Origin: Mnemiopsis leidyi
Lineage: Eukaryota > Ctenophora > Tentaculata > Lobata > Bolinopsidae
DNA: 21,464 bases
Assembly (NCBI GenBank): GCA_000226015.1
Contig: JH153573.1
Span: 501,055 to 522,518 of the forward strand
Direction: 5' to 3'
The position numbers were made by a program, and so were the translations under genes. The notes below the pieces were generated by a model. The model saw only the letters and a list, made by a program, of their open reading frames with translations, was not told where the DNA came from and did not search any database. Shown here one piece after another: positions 17,161-21,464 of this stretch. Within the stretch, counting starts at the first letter, position 1, and every line of letters starts with the position of its first letter.

Positions 17161-18775
17161 AGTAAATATTGGCTGATTTGCAGATTTCAGTGTTGCAGCG
17201 ATGATCGCCTAATTCGACGATAGTCGATACACTCACTCATGTCAATATGTTCGTATAATACATCCTCTTGATCCAATAACCGCATACATGGTGTTTTTGG
17301 GCGATAATCAATTTAAACATCTGAGTATAACTATAACGACGTACCCCAAGTCGCCATCAATTCTCACAGTGTTAACAACCCAGTCCCCTTAATTCATATC
17401 GCCTGTTTCTGTGAATTTCTTGGACAATTTGCACCTTACTCTCTGAAACATATCAAATAACAGTGATCTTTCAACAGTTATGTTATGAGAAAAATCTATA
17501 CTAAAATGCGAACACATTTTTCAAACTTCGAGTTCGCAGATTTTGGTTTTGCTTCTGAAGTTCAGACTCACGTAAGTCACGCGCACATATGTTCCATCGG
17601 GGTGAATTAGTTTTCACTTTCGTCCTAGTATTAGTAGTTTTTATTTATTTCTTGTTAATAAATTTAATTTTTCGTTTCAGCGCATGCGAATGGCTCCCCG
17701 TACTCTTTTAATGATGTGTGCCTTTTCTGACCCTAAATGAGTTATTTTGTGATTTTATGGTTGATAAGCATAATTAATAGTGGTCATCAAAGCGTTAAAG
17801 ACCTGATAAATAATGTTTATCATTAAACTAAGTGTCATATACCAGGCTACCACTCAATCTCGACTAAATCTTAACTTTAAGATAGAGGTTATAAAGATAG
17901 AGGTTTTAAATGTTATAAGTCGGGTTTTAAACCGTGACAAACCAGGCGAACGACCTGACTGACGAACGTGTTTTCCCCGTCTTTCTATGTTTTGAAAAAG
18001 GTTTGTGCAAGACGAGGCGACGTCCAACAGGCTTGGTTTAGCCGGGACAAACGACTAAAATGTTTTTTGCGGATAGTTTGCCCGCACTCATTAGTACAGC
18101 GGTTGGCAGTTGAAATACCAGCTGATCCCGCAAACAACAGTTAGACAATCATTGGATACGTGCCCAATGCTACAATACATACATGAATCTCATGGAAATT
18201 GAAATAGCTTGTCAGGCTTCTTACCTATCATGTACGTCGTCAAGGTGCACATGTCTGTCATGATGACGTCATCAAATTTGATATTCATTTAACAGAGGGC
18301 AAATCACTCTGAAAGAATGCGAATAATCATCTACATTCCCAGCCTATCGTACATGTGGTCATGTGCCGGTCCAGGATAATAATTAGATGTCCCTCATAAC
18401 TCATTGAGCTCGTTTTATTCTTGTCTTGGTTTTAAACCATCGAGTTGTTTTGTGTTTAAATTGTGTTAAAATTGCGTACATTGTCTCCGTTCGTTCCACT
18501 TATCACTGTGCCTAATCGCTGCAATTCGGTGTCTCTATGGATCTTTATTTGGAATAATTGCTCCCACTAACCACTTAGTTTTGTGAGTGTTCCTCACCTT
18601 CCTATTGACCTAGTGTGAAAATCGTGCACTGATTGCTGAATGCCAATTGTTGCTGACCGAGCGGCTAATCTTCTGAGTTCTGGTCTTGTTAGTTTTGGTT
18701 TTGAACGAGCTTTCGGGAATCACTATCAACATCGATACCGCTGTGTTATCTAAGAGAACTGTCAACCGTTATATG
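17161..18775. other. Stretch without a supported gene
   Basis: Single features only: a short frame with ADFGFASEV ending at a perfect GTAAGT donor (17506-17571, see findings); a strong acceptor at 17680 with no convincing exon after it; a palindromic TGATGACGTCATCA at 18261-18274; and a 14-bp tandem aagatagaggttat near 17879-17906. No RNA gene was recognised. Confidence 0.4.
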
Positions 18776-18789
18776 GTTGCCATGGCAAG
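18776..18789. promoter_or_regulatory. X-box-like (RFX) motif
   Basis: gttgccatggcaag matches 13 of 14 bases of the idealised palindromic X-box (gttgccatggcaac) bound by RFX factors, which control many ciliary genes in animals. It lies about 0.5 kb before the mini-ORF at 19285 and 1.9 kb before the type II membrane gene. Motif match only. Confidence 0.4.
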
Positions 18790-19329
18790 AAACTGTGTCA
18801 ATATAATAGAACTGGATAAATGTATGATATTAGCCTCCTTGCTCTATTCATAACATTGTGGACATTGTACTCTCCAATGTTTAGCTCAGGCCTCAGGTAG
18901 AATTAAGCTCAGGCAGAATCTTTCTGTGTCTAGGTAAAGCTAGTGACCTTAAACAAACTCGTGCTAAACAAATAGGACCTAGGTATTGGATTTACTTCTA
19001 GAAAACTTATACTCTTTCAGACATACATTCAGGTCTTGATTTGGTATTGTGATTGATAAAAAGTTCTAGAAAACTAAACTGACAGCACAAACAACCACCT
19101 CCTAGGACGTAATGTCGCCGACTAATATTATAATTCGGTGTTACCTGCACAGTGCACATATGGGGTAGAAGGGAGCTCACTGCTCCGAGATGTGGGAATC
19201 TTCATATCTTTTGTACCTCTTTGTTAACCTACTTTGTGGGTAACTCGTTGTTGTTGCCTAAGCTGGGAGTTGCTGAGAAGTAGAATGTTGACTGTTGAAG
19301 CACTGGTCTGTGTTGCTATTTTCATCGGC

Positions 19330-20168
19330 GTAAGTAATATGTTAGGCTCGAAGTAATATAATATGAGTTTTAGTATGGATCTTATTTTCTTCTCTTTCTC
19401 GTGTGACGGTAGGAACTAAATGTGGCATTTACACGACTACAAACCTGTGCAGTGTAATTATGTGACTATTTTCGCTGTGGATCGATCGTATGTATAGTTT
19501 TGCTTTTGAGTGCACGACTTTTACTGTAAGCTTGTAGAACTACTGTGATATTATTCTGTGTAGCTGTATACTTTGTATCTCACGGTTGTACACTTCCCTA
19601 AGTCAGTATGTTTACTTATCCACCTACATTACACACCTCCTTCTGCTATAGTATCTGAATTATTCTTCCTTTTATCCAGTCAAATACAGACTAGTTTGCT
19701 TTGTCGTGTTTATCGAGTTGGAAGCAGTATTTTTACATGCATCCCTTTGCATCTATACAGTTTTTGATTTATGTGTTAGCGTGAATCTATACCTTCGTTC
19801 CGTTGGCGTAAGTTACCTCTAATCGAGCATGACACTTCAGGAAGCTAATTTCGAGTAGCGATAGTTTATTGGCGACTTATTTAATAATTAACATATATGA
19901 TTATAATTAATTAATTAACTTCTACGAATATAATTTCCAAGTTGTGTTCATGAGTCATGACATAACGTACTCATTACATGACTCATTACGTTACATAATA
20001 CATTACATTTAGTTTTACTTATATCTCATTACATTACTTATTACATTACTTATTATATTACTCAAATTACATTGCATTACGTTACTGCTTCCTTCCACAA
20101 CTACAAGAAACTTCCCATTCACTCCATACTAGGTATTATTGCTATATTTGCTATAATGAACTTCTTAC
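19330..20168. other. AT-rich stretch with attacatt tandem repeat
   Basis: An irregular array of cattacattact-type units occupies about 19968-20085. A two-exon 29-codon frame is possible at 19285-19457 (see findings). Otherwise nothing is supported. Confidence 0.5.
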
Positions 20169-20356
20169 CAATTCAACGTGAACGTTCTCCGTGCTCCCAA
20201 TACTCGGGACCCGGGCTTCCAAGCACCTTAAAGACCTCGTTGTTATCGCTAATGCTTTCTCTACGTTTAAACTGATCTTGCCATTTTCCTTGATTTCCAG
20301 CACTAAATCGTCTAGCGTGTTGCTGTAGTAAATGTGCTCGCTAGCGAACCTTATCG
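20169..20356 (-). CDS. Probable internal exon of an unidentified coiled-coil protein
   Basis: Read on the minus strand, a good acceptor (gttgattgttgcag) opens a 188-nt frame without stops that ends in a strong donor, GAATTG|GTAAGA. It has no ATG, so it would be an internal exon, entering after one base of a codon and leaving in phase 0. The 62 residues include IRFASEHIYYSNTLDDLVLE and ITTRSLRCLEARVPSIGSTE, with heptad-like hydrophobic spacing. From memory, the end resembles the coiled coil of WASHC3 (CCDC53), where LDAKLSSIPGLDDVTVEV corresponds to LEARVPSIGSTENVHVEL here. BRK1, a related short coiled-coil protein, is another possibility. The middle would need an insertion of about two heptads. 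Neighbouring exons were not found. Exon call moderate; identity weak. Confidence 0.45.
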
Positions 20357-20665
20357 CTGCAACAATCAACAAACTGGATCGTAAGAAACAGATAGGTGAA
20401 TGATGATCATTTTTAAATTACAATTTTTCAAGATTTCCATGACAGAGTTTGGCATTTTTATCTCAAATGTCCAGCTTTGCTATGAATATGATCGGAACTA
20501 GCAAGCTCAGATTCTTTCAGCCAGCCCTTACATGCAACTTAGCTGTGCAGTATTGCAGTTTTGCGTCAGAGTAATACTCTTAGTGTTGATTTCTTTGATT
20601 ATCTTTTAGTAATGTTGATGTGTTAAAGTTTGAGAAAATTTGACGAGTTTGTAGCCGATTTGTCA

Positions 20666-21013
20666 ATGAAACGAAAAGGTAAATCAAAATTAGTCAACAA
20701 ATTTCGTCGTTATTTCAAAGTGGATTTTTTTAATGCATGCTAACGCCCTCTATTATCAATTGAGTGAATGATAGCAGTGAATGATAGCGGTGAATGATAA
20801 TATGTATGATGTATTATGAGATTTGACACATAACGTAACATGACATACCCCTGTTAATGATCTGTTTACCGATGCTGACATGTTTGTCCCATTTCAGGTC
20901 TGGTGGTGGTGGTGGTTGTGATAATTGTGGTCATAGCAGTTGTGATTGGACTGCTAATTGGACTGCTGCCTGGAGGGGGAGAAGAAACTTCAGATTCTTG
21001 TCCGGATTGTTTG
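20666..21013 (+). CDS. 5' end of a type II (signal-anchor) membrane protein, two exons, partial
   Basis: Exon 1 (20666-20678) reads MKRK plus one base before GTAAAT. Exon 2 (20898-21013) follows atttcag, restores the frame as Gly and reads LVVVVVVIIVVIAVVIGLLI, then GLLPGGGEETSDSCPDCL, ending in phase 0 at TTG|GTGAGT. A short basic head, a 24-residue hydrophobic anchor and a Cys-containing lumenal start are typical of type II enzymes and receptors. The rest lies beyond the window, so the family is unknown. Exon 2 is well supported by the acceptor, donor and hydrophobicity. Exon 1 is an inference from phase and charge. The start of exon 2 overlaps a short (tgg)n run, which could inflate the Val stretch. 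Confidence 0.5.
20764..20801 (+). repeat. 13-bp tandem repeat, three copies
   Basis: gtgaatgatagca, gtgaatgatagcg and gtgaatgataat follow one another directly. It lies in the intron between the two putative exons of the type II membrane gene. Confidence 0.8.
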
Positions 21014-21193
21014 GTGAGTTTTAGCATTTAGCAGACTGTGGGAATTTCGTTGTAGATGTTCAATTCCTTGGTTCGTGAGTTAAGAAGTAAAGTAAAGAAG
21101 TAAAGAAGTAACGATTTTTATCTATTTTGGAGGAAACTTTGAAAGATATTGTACCACCATATTTTGTGAAGTTATAATATCATTATTTCCCGT

Positions 21194-21232
21194 ATCTTGC
21201 CATTTGGGCCCGAAGGGCCCAAATGGCAAGAT
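21194..21232. repeat. Perfect 18-bp-stem hairpin with GAA loop
   Basis: The left arm (atcttgccatttgggccc) is the exact reverse complement of the right arm across a GAA loop. No U-tract or gene context suggests a terminator. It heads a GC-rich palindromic block that runs to the window end. Confidence 0.9.
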
Positions 21233-21244
21233 TGTTTTGATACG

Positions 21245-21264
21245 TTTTGTGCACGTGCACAAAA
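21245..21264. repeat. Perfect 20-bp palindrome with central CACGTG
   Basis: ttttgtgcacgtgcacaaaa is perfectly self-complementary and contains an E-box. It lies 12 bp after the 18-bp-stem hairpin. Confidence 0.9.
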
Positions 21265-21329
21265 AGTACAAAACAAGGGTTGGCGATCGACAGCGTAAAT
21301 CGGGGTATTATGGAATATTAGCTCAAAAA

Positions 21330-21464
21330 GTGTCCGTCCGTACGTAGGCGCGCACGTCCGCGCGCACGTTGTAGGCTTACAACCTACCGTCATCGCTTCG
21401 CGCGCGTCACACCTGCTCCTCGAGCGAAGCGTAAATGAAGATTACAAAGAATCGTGGACGCGCA
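21330..21464. repeat. GC/CpG-rich repeat block at window edge
   Basis: Contains a repeated gcgcacgtccgcgcgcacg motif, gtaggcttacaacctac (an inverted repeat), and cgcttcg ... cgaagcg arms around cacctgctcct. It shares that last string and the GAA-loop hairpin style with 10498-10620. It continues past the window. Confidence 0.6.

Noticed and set aside
18640..18753. 37-codon ORF starting MPIVADRAANLL
   Set aside because: Short, weak start context, no donor, no recognised family.
1..21464. CRISPR arrays, rRNA, intact tRNA, bacterial operons
   Set aside because: None seen. The tandem repeats lack regular spacers, and the spliced gene structure shows eukaryotic DNA.

Overview
The window looks like a piece of an animal (metazoan) nuclear genome. 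It is AT-rich, protein-coding sequence is sparse, introns are long and bounded by GT/AG, and short MITE-like elements and a tRNA-derived SINE are scattered through it. The 11-base N gap shows it comes from a draft assembly. The proteins are animal-like: a Golgi SFT2-family protein and two intronless GT31 glycosyltransferases. A non-bilaterian such as a sponge or cnidarian would fit, but the species cannot be fixed from the sequence.

The main result is one split gene on the + strand running from 2505 (or earlier) to 15634. It encodes an SFT2-domain protein (SFT2D1/2-like), a four-pass Golgi/endosome trafficking protein. It has two homologous, alternative start-codon exons (2505-2564 and 5659-5721), then exons 7548-7634, 7857-7936, 8121-8238 and 8394-8452. 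The last exon (15550-15634) lies 7.1 kb further on. Every junction keeps the frame and the product is 162 or 163 residues, close to the human length.

That last 7.1-kb intron holds a same-strand cluster of GT31 beta-1,3-glycosyltransferase sequences: an intact gene (9300-10319), a decayed copy (about 11010-11760), a second intact gene (12762-13766), and a short ORF (14393-14566) that resembles only the N-terminal anchor. The decayed copy is split by a 426-bp terminal-inverted-repeat element (11166-11591) flanked by a 9-bp target duplication. Both the host gene and the nested genes encode proteins expected in the Golgi.

Upstream, 1-2504 holds a 17-bp tandem repeat, a 109-bp TA-flanked MITE, a CpG-rich promoter-like stretch and a composite inverted-repeat cluster. 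The introns carry a purine-rich tract (2881-3190), a SINE (about 4790-4938) and AT microsatellites. Downstream of 15634 the sequence is mostly non-coding. It holds a possible mitochondrial-presequence start exon (16869), an X-box-like site (18776), a probable minus-strand coiled-coil exon (20169-20356) and the probable 5' end of a type II membrane protein on the + strand (20666-21013). The right edge is rich in perfect hairpins.
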